Source: Roseomonas gilardii (GTDB lineage Bacteria > Pseudomonadota > Alphaproteobacteria > Acetobacterales > Acetobacteraceae). Taken from it: DNA of 64,000 nt. Each line of letters opens with the position of its first letter. Within the stretch, counting starts at the first letter, position 1. The position numbers and the translations under genes were made by a program. Where the stretch lies: contig NZ_CP015583.1 in NCBI RefSeq assembly GCF_001941945.1, forward strand, positions 237,001 through 301,000, given 5' to 3'. The notes under the pieces were generated by a model. The model searched no databases. It saw only the letters and a list, made by a program, of their open reading frames with translations, and was not told where the DNA came from. Below, piece after piece: positions 47,873 to 57,503 of the stretch.

Positions 47873-48951
47873 CTGTGATGCCCCGCCCCTCCATCCTCGC
47901 CGTCGAGCCCTATGTCGGCGGCGAGTCCAAGATCCCGGGCGTGAACCGCATCGTGAAGCTGTCCTCCAACGAGGGCGCCTTCGGCCCGCCGCCCGGCGCG
48001 GTCGAGGCGATCCGGGCGATGGCGACCGAGGCGCACCGCTATCCGGATGGCGGGGCGAAGGCGCTGCGCGAGGCGATCGGCGCGGCGCATGGGCTGGACC
48101 CGGCGCGCATCGTCTGCGGCAACGGATCGGACGAGCTGATCGCGCTGCTGATCATGGCCTATGGCGGCGAGGGCACCGAGCTCGTCATGTCCGCCTACGG
48201 CTTCCAGATGTACGAGCTGACCGGGCTCTGGGCCGGCTGCCGCGTCATCAAGGTGCCGGAGCGCGAGCTGACCGCCGATGTGGATGCCATGCTGGCCGCG
48301 GTCGGGCCGCGCACGAAGCTGGTCTTCCTCACCAACCCGAACAACCCGACCGGCACGCTGCTGCCGCAGAGCGAGGTCGAGCGCCTGCGCGCGGGCCTGC
48401 GCGGCGACATCCTGCTGGCGCTGGATTCCGCCTATGCGGAATACGTCACCGCGCCGGGCTACGACGCCGGCGCAAAGGTGGTGGATGCCAGCGACAACAC
48501 GGTGATGCTGCGCACCTTCAGCAAGATCTACGGGCTGGGCGGCATGCGCCTGGGTTGGGCCTATGCCTCGCCCGCCATCGTCGATGTGCTGGGCCGGGTG
48601 CGTGGGCCGTTCAACGTGAACGCCGCCGCCGCCGCCGCCGGCATCGCCGCCCTGGCCGAGCCGGGCTGGATCGGGAAGAACGTCGCGCACAACAGCGAAT
48701 GGCGCGCGAAGCTCGGCGTGGCGCTCGGGGCGGTCGGCCTGCCGGTGCTGCCGAGCGAGACCAATTTCGTGCTGGTGGATTTCGGCAGCCCCGAGCGCGC
48801 CAAGGCCGCCGATGCGCATCTGCGCGCGCGCGGGCTGATCGTGCGCGCCATGGGCGGCTATGGCCTGCCGCGCTACCTCCGCGTCACCATCGGCAATGCC
48901 GAGGAATGCGAGATGGTGATCGAAGCGCTCACCGGCTTCGCGCGCGGATGA
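47869..48951 (+). CDS. hisC: HisC-type aminotransferase (histidinol-phosphate / aromatic)
   Basis: 360 residues, fold type I PLP aminotransferase. Family segments: [50 protein letters not shown] and the PLP lysine in [16 protein letters not shown]. By sequence it is histidinol-phosphate aminotransferase. Between chorismate mutase and prephenate dehydrogenase it probably serves aromatic transamination as well or instead. Overlaps both neighbours by ATGA. Confidence 0.92.
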   Translation: MTVMPRPSILAVEPYVGGESKIPGVNRIVKLSSNEGAFGPPPGAVEAIRAMATEAHRYPDGGAKALREAIGAAHGLDPARIVCGNGSDELIALLIMAYGGEGTELVMSAYGFQMYELTGLWAGCRVIKVPERELTADVDAMLAAVGPRTKLVFLTNPNNPTGTLLPQSEVERLRAGLRGDILLALDSAYAEYVTAPGYDAGAKVVDASDNTVMLRTFSKIYGLGGMRLGWAYASPAIVDVLGRVRGPFNVNAAAAAAGIAALAEPGWIGKNVAHNSEWRAKLGVALGAVGLPVLPSETNFVLVDFGSPERAKAADAHLRARGLIVRAMGGYGLPRYLRVTIGNAEECEMVIEALTGFARG

Positions 48952-49835
48952 GCAGGCCTCTCTTCCGCCGCCTCTGCATCATCGGCGCGGGGCTGATCGG
49001 CTCCTCCCTGGCCCGGCTGGTCCGGGAACGAGGCGACATCGCCGCGCATCTGGTGGTGCATGACAGCTCCGCCCCGGTGATCGAACGGGTGCGGGAGCTG
49101 GGCTTCGCCGATACGGTGGAGCCCAACCCGGTGCGCGCGGTGGAAGGCTGCGACGCGGTGGTCCTCTGCGTCCCCGTGGGCGCCTATCACGGGGTGATGT
49201 CGGTGATCGCGCCGCATCTCGCCCCGGGCAGCGTGCTGAGCGATGTCGGCAGCACCAAGAGCAGCGTGCTGCGTGACCTGCTGCCCCTGCTGCCGGAGGG
49301 CGTGCACCTGGTGCCGGGGCATCCCATGGCGGGCACCGAGTTCTCCGGCCCCGATGCCGGCTTCGCGGCGCTGTTCCAGGGGCGCTGGGTGATCCTGACG
49401 CCGCCGCCGGGCAGCGACCCGGCCGCCGTGGAGAAGGTCGCGGAGATGTGGCGCCGCGCGGGCTCGACGCTGGAGGTGATGGACGCCGCCAAGCACGACA
49501 AGGTGGTGGCCATCGTTTCCCACCTGCCGCACCTGATCGCCTTCACCATCTGCTCCACCGCCGACGATCTGGCGCAGGAGACGCAGGACAACATCCTGCG
49601 TTTCGCCGCCTCGGGCTTCCGCGACTTCACCCGAATCGCCGCCAGCGACGTGGCCATGTGGCGCGACATCTTCCTGAACAACCGCGAGGCGCTGCTGGAG
49701 ATGCTGGCGCGCTTCACCGAGGATTCCCAGGCCCTGGGCCGCGCCGTGCGCTGGGGCGAGGCGGGGTTCATCGAGGACCGCATCCAGCGCGGCCGCAAGG
49801 TCCGGCGCTCGCTGATCGAGATGAAGCAGGCCTGA
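48948..49835 (+). CDS. tyrA: Prephenate/arogenate dehydrogenase
   Basis: 295 residues. NAD-binding [17 protein letters not shown], the substrate histidines in [14 protein letters not shown] and [13 protein letters not shown], and a C-terminal helical domain ending [10 protein letters not shown]. It oxidises prephenate (or arogenate) to the tyrosine precursor. No ACT domain is present, so it is unlikely to be tyrosine-inhibited through one. Third gene of the chorismate mutase-hisC-tyrA operon. Confidence 0.94.
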   Translation: MSRPLFRRLCIIGAGLIGSSLARLVRERGDIAAHLVVHDSSAPVIERVRELGFADTVEPNPVRAVEGCDAVVLCVPVGAYHGVMSVIAPHLAPGSVLSDVGSTKSSVLRDLLPLLPEGVHLVPGHPMAGTEFSGPDAGFAALFQGRWVILTPPPGSDPAAVEKVAEMWRRAGSTLEVMDAAKHDKVVAIVSHLPHLIAFTICSTADDLAQETQDNILRFAASGFRDFTRIAASDVAMWRDIFLNNREALLEMLARFTEDSQALGRAVRWGEAGFIEDRIQRGRKVRRSLIEMKQA

Positions 49836-49894
49836 AGCGGGGTTTCCGGCGGATGCCCCCGGGCGGAGGCTCCGCCTCCCCCGGTCCCCCATCG

Positions 49895-49917
49895 CTGGGG
49901 AGATGGTATCTCCCCAG
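49895..49917. repeat. Perfect 10-bp hairpin
   Basis: CTGGGGAGAT, loop GGT, ATCTCCCCAG. It is 60 bases after tyrA and without a T-tract; it could end the operon transcript or belong to a repeat family. Confidence 0.6.
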
Positions 49918-50036
49918 ACCCCGCCTTGAGTTGATGCGAGCGGCAAGGTCGGCCTGTGGCCCGAACCCCCGGGGACAGGCGGACCGGCCGGTTCCATCTC
50001 CGCGCCGGTGGCAGCGAGAGCCAGCGAAGGGGAGGT

Positions 50037-50057
50037 CCAGGACCCTCAGGGTCCTGG
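50037..50057. repeat. Perfect 9-bp hairpin
   Basis: CCAGGACCC, loop TCA, GGGTCCTGG. Confidence 0.55.
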
Positions 50058-50070
50058 TGGATGGGGTCCG

Positions 50071-50089
50071 GGGAAGGCAAAGCCTTCCC
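50071..50089. repeat. Perfect 8-bp hairpin
   Basis: GGGAAGGC, loop AAA, GCCTTCCC, preceded by GGGGTCC. The same GGGAAAGGC-type arm recurs at 59,964-59,982. Confidence 0.55.
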
Positions 50090-50201
50090 TGGCCGGCCGC
50101 AACGGCAAAGCCCTGATCCCCTGCCTTGGCCTCCCACCCTGGCCCGGAGGGCGCGGAGGGCCTATCTAGGGGCTCCCATCTTCCTGCAGGCGAGCGATCC
50201 G

Positions 50202-50426
50202 ATGCGCGACAGCAGCTACACCGGCTATACCCCTCATATCGTTCCCGGCGTGACGCCGGTGGACAAGATCACGGTGGAGAGCCGGGTGGTGGCCTGCGAC
50301 GGCGGCAAGGGCGCGCTGGGGCATCCCACCATCTACATGCGGATCGAGGACCGGGAGGTCACCTGCCCCTATTGCTCGCGCACCTATGTGCTGGCCGAGG
50401 GCGCGGGGGATGACGGCCACCACTGA
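50202..50426 (+). CDS. Small CHCC zinc-finger domain protein
   Basis: 74 residues. Zinc ligands follow the CHCC pattern: the cysteine of RVVACDGG, the histidine of ALGHPTIYM and the pair in [12 protein letters not shown]. It is related to the C-terminal part of the NDUFS6 complex I accessory subunit, which alphaproteobacteria encode as a short free protein. It lies 32 bases upstream of polA in the same direction. Role not otherwise evident. Confidence 0.88.
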   Translation: MRDSSYTGYTPHIVPGVTPVDKITVESRVVACDGGKGALGHPTIYMRIEDREVTCPYCSRTYVLAEGAGDDGHH

Positions 50427-50458
50427 GGCCGCTGGCAGAAATTCGGAAAGGGGCGGCG

Positions 50459-53356
50459 ATGACCGAGGATGCGCCCTCCGGGACCTCCCGTGACAGCACG
50501 GGTCCGGAGCAGGAAGCGGCCACGGCCGCCGTCACCAACATGCCGGGGGCCGTGGGCGACGTGCCCGCTACCCCGCCGGGCGAGCGGCACCTGATCCTGG
50601 TGGACGGGTCGGGCTACATCTTCCGCGCCTTCCACGCCCTGCCGCCGATGACCAATCCGGAAGGCGTGCCGGTGAACGCCGTCTTCGGCTTCTCCGGCAT
50701 GCTGTCGAATTTCCTGTCCCGGCATGTGGGCAGCCACATCGCTGTGGTCTTCGACGCCTCCCGCAGCACCTTCCGCAACGAGATCTACCCCGACTACAAG
50801 GCGCACCGGCCCGAGCCGCCGCCGGAGCTGGTGCCCCAGTTCAAGATGATCCGCGAGGCCACGGCGGCCTTCGGCGTCGCCTGCGTGGAGCAGCAGGGCT
50901 ACGAGGCGGACGACATGATCGCCTCCTATGCCGTCGCCTTCGCGCGGGATGGCGGGCGGGTGACGATCGTCTCCTCCGACAAGGACCTGATGCAGCTCGT
51001 GGAGGATCGGGTCGAGCTGCTGGACCCGATCAAGCAGAAGCCGATCCGCGCCGCCGAGGTGATGGAGAAGTTCGGCGTGCCGCCGGAGAAGGTGGTCGAG
51101 GTCCAGGCCCTGGCCGGCGACCCCACCGACAACGTGCCGGGCGTGCCGGGCATCGGCGTGAAGACCGCCGCCCAGCTCATCGAGACCTATGGCGACGTGG
51201 AGACGCTGCTTTCCCGCCTGTCCGAGATCAAGCAGCCCAAGCGCCGCCAGACGCTGGAGGAGAATGCGGAGAATGCCCGCATCAGCCGCCGGCTGGTGGA
51301 GCTGGACCGCAACGCCCCCCTGCCGCATCCGGTGGAGGAATTCGCGACCCGGCCGCCCGAGCCGGCGCGGCTGAGCGGCTTCCTGGAGCGCAACGGCTTC
51401 CGCTCGCTCCAGCACCGGCTGGGGCTGAGCCAGGACGGCCTGCGCGATAGCGGCGTCCGCCGCCCGCCGGCCGCGCTGGAGGCCCCCGTGACGGCGGAGC
51501 CGCTGGCGGTGCCGGCCGAGGCCGCGCCCTTCGGCCCCTACGAGACCATTGCCGACCTCGCCACGCTGGAGCGCTGGATCGCGCGGGCGCGTGAGGCCGG
51601 GGTGGTGGCGGTGGACACGGAGACGGACAGCCTGGACGCGCTGGCGGCCAACCTCGTGGGCATCTGCCTCGCCGTGGCGCCCGGCCAGGCGGCCTATCTG
51701 CCGCTGCGCCATGCCTCGGGCGACCTGTTGCAGCCGGCGCCGCAGCAGGTGCCCTTCGACGAGGCGATCGCCCTGCTGCGCCCGCTGCTGGCCGAGCCTG
51801 GCACGCTGAAGGTGCTGCACAACGCGAAATACGACACCGAGGTGCTGGCGCGGCCGGAGAATGGCGGCCTCGCCGTCGATCCGGTGGACGACACCATGCT
51901 GCTCTCCTACAGCCTCGATGCCGGGCGGCACGGGCATGGGATGGACGAGCTGTCGCGCCGCCACCTCGCGCACCAGCCGATCACCTATGACGAGGTGACC
52001 GGCACCGGCCGGGCGCGCAAGCCCTTCGCCCAGGTGCCGCTGGAGCAGGCCGCCGCCTATGCCGCCGAGGATGCGGATGTCACGCTGCGCCTCTGGCTGG
52101 CGCTGAAGCCGCTGCTGCGCGAGCGCAAGGCCCTGGCCCTCTATGAGCAGGTCGAGCGCCGCATGATCGCCGTGCTGCGCGACATGGAAACCGCCGGCAT
52201 CAAGGTGGATGGCGAGGAGCTGGCGCGGATCGGCGAGGATTTCTCCCAACGCATGGCGGCGCTGGAGACGGAGATCCACGGCCTCGCCGGCCGTGCCTTC
52301 AACGTCGGTTCCCCCAAGCAGCTCGGCGAGATCCTGTTCGGCGAGATGGGCCTGCCGGGTGGCCGCAAGGGCAAGACCGGCGCCTATTCCACCGATGTCT
52401 TCGTGCTGGAGGAATTGGCGGCGCAGGGCCACGAGCTGCCGCGCAAGGTGCTGGACTGGCGGCAGCTCTCCAAGCTGAAATCCACCTATGTGGAAGGGCT
52501 GCAGGCGCAGATCGCCGCCGATGGCCGGGTCCATACGGATTTCAGCATGGCCATCACCTCCACCGGCCGGCTGTCCTCCACCGAGCCCAACCTGCAGAAC
52601 ATTCCCATCCGCACGGAAGAAGGCGCGAAGATCCGCCGCGCCTTCGTGGCGGAGCCGGGGCATGTGCTGCTGGCCGCGGACTATTCGCAGATCGAGCTGC
52701 GGCTGCTGGCCCATATGGCCGACGTGCCGACGCTGCGCGAGGCCTTCAGCAAGGGCGAGGACATCCACACCCGCACGGCGCGGGAGATCTTCCGCCTGCC
52801 GGACGGGGCGCCGGTGGACCGCGAGCTGCGCCGCCGCGCCAAGACGGTGAATTTCGGCATCATCTACGGCATCTCGGCCTTCGGCCTGGGGCCACGGCTG
52901 GGCATCTCCCCGGGCGAGGCGCGCGGCATCATCGACGCCTATTTCGCGCAGTATCCGGGCATCCGCGACGCGATGGAGGCGATCAAGGAGGAGGCCCGCA
53001 TCCACGGCTTCGTCCGTACCTCCTTCGGCCGGGCGCTCTGGATTCCCGACATCACCGTCAAGCAGGCGCAGATCCGCGCCAATGCCGAGCGGCAGGCGAT
53101 CAACGCCCCCTTCCAGGGAGGTGCTGCGGAGATCATCAAGCGCGCCATGGTCCGCATGCCGCTGGCGCTGCGCGAGGCCGGGCTTTCGGCGCGGATGCTG
53201 CTGCAGGTGCACGACGAACTGCTCTTCGAGGTGCCGGAGGGCGAGGTCGAGGCGACGGCGAAGCTGGTGCGGGAGGTGATGGAGGGCGTGGCGACCCTGC
53301 ATGTCCCCCTCTCCGTGGAGGTCGGGACAGGCCATTCCTGGGCCGAGGCGCACTGA
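50459..53356 (+). CDS. polA: DNA polymerase I
   Basis: 965 residues. The N-terminal 5'-nuclease domain (LILVDGSGYIFRAFHAL, EADDMIASYAV, GDPTDNVPGVPGIGVKTA) is followed by a 3'-5' exonuclease with intact acidic residues (VDTETDSL, HNAKYDTEVL, YAAEDADVTL) and the polymerase with motif A DYSQIELRLL, motif B KTVNFGIIYG and motif C QVHDELLFEV. It fills gaps and removes RNA primers during replication and repair. The first 40 residues are a variable, threonine- and alanine-rich extension. All three activities should be functional. Confidence 0.97.
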   Translation: MTEDAPSGTSRDSTGPEQEAATAAVTNMPGAVGDVPATPPGERHLILVDGSGYIFRAFHALPPMTNPEGVPVNAVFGFSGMLSNFLSRHVGSHIAVVFDASRSTFRNEIYPDYKAHRPEPPPELVPQFKMIREATAAFGVACVEQQGYEADDMIASYAVAFARDGGRVTIVSSDKDLMQLVEDRVELLDPIKQKPIRAAEVMEKFGVPPEKVVEVQALAGDPTDNVPGVPGIGVKTAAQLIETYGDVETLLSRLSEIKQPKRRQTLEENAENARISRRLVELDRNAPLPHPVEEFATRPPEPARLSGFLERNGFRSLQHRLGLSQDGLRDSGVRRPPAALEAPVTAEPLAVPAEAAPFGPYETIADLATLERWIARAREAGVVAVDTETDSLDALAANLVGICLAVAPGQAAYLPLRHASGDLLQPAPQQVPFDEAIALLRPLLAEPGTLKVLHNAKYDTEVLARPENGGLAVDPVDDTMLLSYSLDAGRHGHGMDELSRRHLAHQPITYDEVTGTGRARKPFAQVPLEQAAAYAAEDADVTLRLWLALKPLLRERKALALYEQVERRMIAVLRDMETAGIKVDGEELARIGEDFSQRMAALETEIHGLAGRAFNVGSPKQLGEILFGEMGLPGGRKGKTGAYSTDVFVLEELAAQGHELPRKVLDWRQLSKLKSTYVEGLQAQIAADGRVHTDFSMAITSTGRLSSTEPNLQNIPIRTEEGAKIRRAFVAEPGHVLLAADYSQIELRLLAHMADVPTLREAFSKGEDIHTRTAREIFRLPDGAPVDRELRRRAKTVNFGIIYGISAFGLGPRLGISPGEARGIIDAYFAQYPGIRDAMEAIKEEARIHGFVRTSFGRALWIPDITVKQAQIRANAERQAINAPFQGGAAEIIKRAMVRMPLALREAGLSARMLLQVHDELLFEVPEGEVEATAKLVREVMEGVATLHVPLSVEVGTGHSWAEAH

Positions 53357-53753
53357 TCCCGGACGGCGGCGGGCGCAAGGCCGAATCCTTCCCGGCCCGC
53401 TGCCGGCGGGCCGCATGGCCTTCCTTGAATCTGGACGCAGCATGGCATCCGCGCAGGGGAGGACCCCGGCGGATACCGTGGTGTGCCTCATCCACCGACT
53501 TGCGGTTGTGTTTTGCCTTTGTCGCCTCGGCCTCAAGGCGCAAGTGGCACTTTCGCCTCATGAGTGACTTGTTATTGATTTGGAAGGAAGATTCGCGAAG
53601 GGCAGTTTGACCTTCGCGACAACCCCTGGCTGAATATTTCATAATCGTATCGCAACGACAATCCGTGCCACGGTCGCCCCGCCCTGTCCGCCGGGGCTAT
53701 AACCGTGCCGGGAGGAGGGTTTCCCCGGCTCTCCCAGGTTCTGGATCGTACCC
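53357..53753. other. Intergenic region between polA and the rpfC-like gene
   Basis: 397 bp with no gene. The part from about 53,490 to 53,660 is more A/T-rich and probably contains the promoter of the sensor kinase. It includes the inverted repeat at 53593-53619. Confidence 0.5.
53593..53619. promoter_or_regulatory. Inverted repeat upstream of the rpfC-like gene
   Basis: TCGCGAAGG and CCTTCGCGA, perfect 9-bp arms separated by nine bases, about 135 bases before the kinase start. It could be an operator for a dimeric regulator or a late terminator of polA. Confidence 0.4.
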
Positions 53754-56399
53754 GTGGTCTCACCTCTGCGCTGGATCGCTGCCCGGCTCCGCCGCCGTCC
53801 TGACAAGGAACACGAGATCGCCCTGAACCGGGTGGCGATCGCCCTGGGCGCGTTGGTGTACTTCTTCCTGGTGGTGCCTTCCGACGCCTCGCTGGAGGAA
53901 GCGCGGCGGCTCTGCGCCGCCTTCGCCATCGCGACCATGCTGATCTTCGGGCACCTGGTGATCCGCCCCGGCGTCTCCGTGCTGCGGCGCCTCGCGGGCA
54001 TCGTGCTGGATCTCGGCATCCTTTCGGGCGGGCTGCTCACCGGTGGTGTCTATGTGGCCGCACTCTACCCGCTCTATCTCTGGGTGATCTTCGGCAACGG
54101 CTTCCGCTTCGGCATCGCCTATCTCGGCGTCGCGGCGGGCCTGTCCATCCTGGCCTTCGGTACCATCATCCATGTCTCGCCCTACTGGCAGGCCAACTAC
54201 CCGCTGGCGCTGGGCCTGCTGGCGGGCCTGATCGTGCTGCCCGGCTATGCCGCGATGCTGATCCGCAAGCTGTCCCTGGCGCGCGACCAGGCGGAACAGG
54301 CCAGCCAGGCGAAGAGCCTCTTCCTGGCCAGCGTCAGCCACGAACTGCGTACGCCCGTCACCGCCATCATCGGCATGAACGACCTGCTGCGCCGCACGCC
54401 GCTGCAGCCGGAACAGCGGGAGATGACGGGGACGGTCCAGACCTCCGCGCGCGCCCTGATCTCGCTGATCGACGACCTGCTGAACCTGTCGCGCCTGGAT
54501 GCGGGCCGCATCGCCTTCGAGCAGGTGGTCTTCGACCCGGTGGCGGTGCTGCGCGACGCGGCGCGGCTGGTCACCGCCCAGGCGCTGGAAAAGGACCTCC
54601 GCCTCGGCTTCCACGTCACGCCGCGCAGCACCGGCCTGCTGCGCGGCGACCGGCGGCGCTTGGGGGAGGTGCTGCTGAACCTGGCCGGCAACGCGGTGAA
54701 GTTCACCCAGCAGGGCGGGGTGGTCCTGGCGCTGGACATGCAGGAACAGGCGGAGGGCATCCTGCTGCGGCTGGAGGTGTCGGACACCGGCATCGGCATC
54801 GCGCCGGAGGCCCAGGAACGCATCTTCGAGAGCTTTACCCAGGCCCATGAGCGGATCGCCAACGACTTCGGCGGCACGGGGCTGGGCCTGTCCATCTCCC
54901 GCCGCCTGGTCCGGGCGCAGGGGGGCGACATCGGGGTGCGCAGCCGCCTTGGCCGCGGCAGCACGCTCTGGCTCATCCTGCCCATGGAGCCTGCCGCCGC
55001 CGGGGAGCTTCCCGCGCCCGCTCCCTGGCCCGCCGTGGTGCTGGTGCGCGACGCCAGCCTGCTGCCGGCCCTGGAACGCGTGGCGGGACCGGCCGGGCTG
55101 CACCTCGCCCCGGCGCGGGACCGCGACGAGGCCCGCCGCCTCCTCGCCGCGCCGGCCCCGGCGGGCGAGGGGCCGCGGATGCTGATCCTGCTGGGCGAGG
55201 AGCCCGCCGCCGCGGAGCGGATGGAGGAGGAACCGGGGCCGCCTGCTTTGCCGGACCTGCCGCCGGAGGCGGCGCGCCTGCCCGTCCTGCTGATCCGCCC
55301 CGATACGTTGCCCGGGCTCCCGGAACCGGCGCGGCGCTTCGGGGCGCTGGCCATCCTGTCGGCACGGCGCCTGGAGGCGGAACTGCCGCCCGTGCTGCGC
55401 GCCGCCCACACGCTCTGGCGGGCGGAGAGCGAGGAGGAGAGGAGGCTGCCCGGCGGGCGTACGGCCGGCCGGCACATCCTGGTGGTGGACGACAACCGGG
55501 TGAACCAGAAGGTGCTGTCGCGGATGCTGGAAACCGGCGGCCACGCCGTTACCCTGGCCGGCAATGGCGAGGAGGCGCTGGACCTGCTGGAACGGGACAG
55601 CTTCGACCTCGTGGTGATGGATGTGAACATGCCGGTCATGGGTGGGCTGGAGGCGACCAAGCTCTACCGCATGGCCTCGCTCGGCCAGCCGCATTTGCCC
55701 ATCGTCGCCCTGACCGCCGACGCCACCAGCCAGGCAAGGGAGAAGGCGCTGGAGGCGGGCATGGATGCCTGCCTGACCAAGCCGATCGACCTGGAAACCC
55801 TGCTGGACCTCGTGGAGCGCCTCCTGGCCGGCAAACCACCTTCGGCCGCACCGGTCCGGCGCCCGGCCACCCCCCTGGCGGTGGTCCCGCCGCCGGACGA
55901 GCAGCCGTCCCGACCCGCCACGGCCATGCCGCCCTGGACCGTCTATGAGAATCCGCGGCCCGAGCCGCCACCCGCGCCGGTCCCGTCCCATCTTGCGCCG
56001 CATGATACGGGGGCGCCGGACGCGGCTGGCCAGGCGCTGCTCGACGAGACGATGCTGGACAATCTGGAAACGCTGGGCGGCGCCGCCTTCGTCGCGGACG
56101 TGGTCGCCTCCTTCCTCACGGAAGCGGCCGCCCATCTGGAGGAGGTGCAGAAGGCCGTCCGGCTGGAGGACGGCGCGACATTCCGGGACCGGGTGCATGC
56201 CCTGCGCAGCAGCGCGGCCAATGTCGGCGCGCTGGTCCTGCCGGAGCTCTGCCGCGACTGGCAGTTCGCCAGCGACGAAGCGGTGCGCCGGAACGGCGCG
56301 GAGATGGCGGCGCGGCTCGTCGCCGAATTCGAGGCGGTGCGGGCGGCGCTGCTGCGGCGCCAGGCCCTGCCGCCGGTGCTGGTGACCCGGCGGGACTGA
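53754..56399 (+). CDS. rpfC: RpfC-like hybrid sensor histidine kinase (TM-HisKA-HATPase-REC-Hpt)
   Basis: 881 residues from GTG 53754. About five to six membrane helices (residues 25-170) with almost no periplasmic loop are followed by HisKA (H196 in SVSHELRTPV), HATPase (DTGIGIAPE, GGTGLGLSIS; about 305-415), a linker, a receiver domain (about 573-690, D623 in LVVMDVNMPVMGG) and a C-terminal Hpt domain (H815 in VHALRSSAANVGA). This order, with a membrane-embedded sensor, is that of RpfC, the receptor for diffusible signal factor fatty acids. The convergent neighbour is an RpfF-type synthase, which makes the assignment strong. The partner RpfG (HD-GYP) is not in the window. Confidence 0.88.
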   Translation: MVSPLRWIAARLRRRPDKEHEIALNRVAIALGALVYFFLVVPSDASLEEARRLCAAFAIATMLIFGHLVIRPGVSVLRRLAGIVLDLGILSGGLLTGGVYVAALYPLYLWVIFGNGFRFGIAYLGVAAGLSILAFGTIIHVSPYWQANYPLALGLLAGLIVLPGYAAMLIRKLSLARDQAEQASQAKSLFLASVSHELRTPVTAIIGMNDLLRRTPLQPEQREMTGTVQTSARALISLIDDLLNLSRLDAGRIAFEQVVFDPVAVLRDAARLVTAQALEKDLRLGFHVTPRSTGLLRGDRRRLGEVLLNLAGNAVKFTQQGGVVLALDMQEQAEGILLRLEVSDTGIGIAPEAQERIFESFTQAHERIANDFGGTGLGLSISRRLVRAQGGDIGVRSRLGRGSTLWLILPMEPAAAGELPAPAPWPAVVLVRDASLLPALERVAGPAGLHLAPARDRDEARRLLAAPAPAGEGPRMLILLGEEPAAAERMEEEPGPPALPDLPPEAARLPVLLIRPDTLPGLPEPARRFGALAILSARRLEAELPPVLRAAHTLWRAESEEERRLPGGRTAGRHILVVDDNRVNQKVLSRMLETGGHAVTLAGNGEEALDLLERDSFDLVVMDVNMPVMGGLEATKLYRMASLGQPHLPIVALTADATSQAREKALEAGMDACLTKPIDLETLLDLVERLLAGKPPSAAPVRRPATPLAVVPPPDEQPSRPATAMPPWTVYENPRPEPPPAPVPSHLAPHDTGAPDAAGQALLDETMLDNLETLGGAAFVADVVASFLTEAAAHLEEVQKAVRLEDGATFRDRVHALRSSAANVGALVLPELCRDWQFASDEAVRRNGAEMAARLVAEFEAVRAALLRRQALPPVLVTRRD

Positions 56400-56440
56400 C
56401 CCCGCCGCAAGCCTCGTGTCGGCTGCCATGCCGAAGGATC

Positions 56441-56473
56441 GGAGCCGCCGGGGAGGGCCTCCCCCGCCGGTCC
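56441..56473. terminator. Possible bidirectional hairpin between convergent rpfC and rpfF
   Basis: GGAGCCGCCGGGGAGG and CCTCCCCCGCCGGTCC match at 13 of 16 paired positions midway between the two convergent stops. No T-tract, so low confidence. Confidence 0.35.
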
Positions 56474-56510
56474 TTCCTCCGCCCGGTGCCGTGGGGCTTG
56501 GGCAGGGCCG

Positions 56511-57503
56511 TCACTCGGCCGCGATGCCGATCCCCCGGTCGCGGCTGGTCCGGCGCTCCTGCGCCGCGGCGAGGCGCTCCATCTTGCGCAGGTCCGCCGG
56601 CGACAGGCGCATCGCCGCGTCCACCCAGACATCGACGATGTCGCGCAGCTCCTTCAGCGTCACCGGCGCGGCGATGTGGCGGGCGCGGAACACCGCCTGC
56701 ATCGCGTTGTGCCGGCGGCCCTGCCCGGCGATGTACTGGCGCAGTTCCTCGTCGCCCTGGCCCGGGGTCAGCAGCATGTCCACCAGGCCCAGCTCATGCA
56801 GCTCCTCGGCGGTGTAGATGCGGCCGCTCAGGATCATGCGCTCGGCCTGCACGGCGCCGATGCGGCGGGCGATCAGGCTGTAGGCGCCCATGCCGGGGAA
56901 GAGGTTGAACAGCACTTCCGGCAGGCCGAACTTGGTGCCCCGCTCCGCCGCGATCAGGTTGCAGGACAGCGCCGTCTCGAAGCCGCCGCCCAGCGCATCG
57001 CCCTGCACCAGCGCGATGGTCACCACCGGGGCGCTGTAGCTGACGAGGTTGTTGTACACCACGTCGATGCAGCGATGTGCGTAGTGCTGCAGCAGCACCC
57101 GCTGCTCCTTGCGCACCGCCTCGGCGAAGAGCTTCAGGTCGCCGCCCATGTTGAAGATGCCGGGAATGCCCGAGGCCACGACGAAATAGTCGAAGGGGCG
57201 CTTCTCGTCGCCGGCCTGGGCCAGCCAGCGGGTGACGTCCGCCTGCATCTCGGTCAGGTCGCGCAGCACGCCGGGGGAGACGCAGGGACGGCCCTGCGGC
57301 GTCAGGCGGCACCAGAAGGTGCGGGCCTCGGCATCCAGCCGGACGCGGATATCGGCGAAGTCCTTGTCCAGGACCAGGCTGCCATCCGCGGTGACCGGGC
57401 TGAGGCCCTGGACCTCCATGCGGGCGGAAACCAGCTGGTGCTGCACCGGCGGCTTGGAGAAGGAGGACGGGTTGGAGAAGGACGTGGTGGGGAAGTAGGT
57501 CAT
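56511..57503 (-). CDS. rpfF: RpfF-like DSF synthase (crotonase family)
   Basis: 330 residues from ATG 57503 with an AAAGG site. The crotonase core aligns closely with Xanthomonas RpfF: FNMGGDLKLFAEAV, IALVQGDALGGGFETALSC, FGLPEVLFNLFPGMGAYSL and a C-terminal WVDAAMRLSPADLRKMERL. Both glutamates known to be needed for dehydratase and thioesterase action, in GGGFE and LPE, are present. RpfF makes cis-2-unsaturated fatty acids (DSF signals) from acyl carrier protein substrates. The N-terminus has about 35 extra residues. Convergent with the RpfC-like receptor gene. Confidence 0.9.
   Translation of the reverse strand: MTYFPTTSFSNPSSFSKPPVQHQLVSARMEVQGLSPVTADGSLVLDKDFADIRVRLDAEARTFWCRLTPQGRPCVSPGVLRDLTEMQADVTRWLAQAGDEKRPFDYFVVASGIPGIFNMGGDLKLFAEAVRKEQRVLLQHYAHRCIDVVYNNLVSYSAPVVTIALVQGDALGGGFETALSCNLIAAERGTKFGLPEVLFNLFPGMGAYSLIARRIGAVQAERMILSGRIYTAEELHELGLVDMLLTPGQGDEELRQYIAGQGRRHNAMQAVFRARHIAAPVTLKELRDIVDVWVDAAMRLSPADLRKMERLAAAQERRTSRDRGIGIAAE

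Larger units (their letters stand above)
49836..50201. other. Hairpin-rich intergenic region after tyrA
   Basis: 366 bp without a gene. It contains three clean hairpins (49895-49917, 50037-50057, 50071-50089) plus an imperfect GGCGG/CCGCC pair near 49,863-49,877. They resemble the hairpins at 59.9-60.3 kb and look like a dispersed repeat family. Confidence 0.6.
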
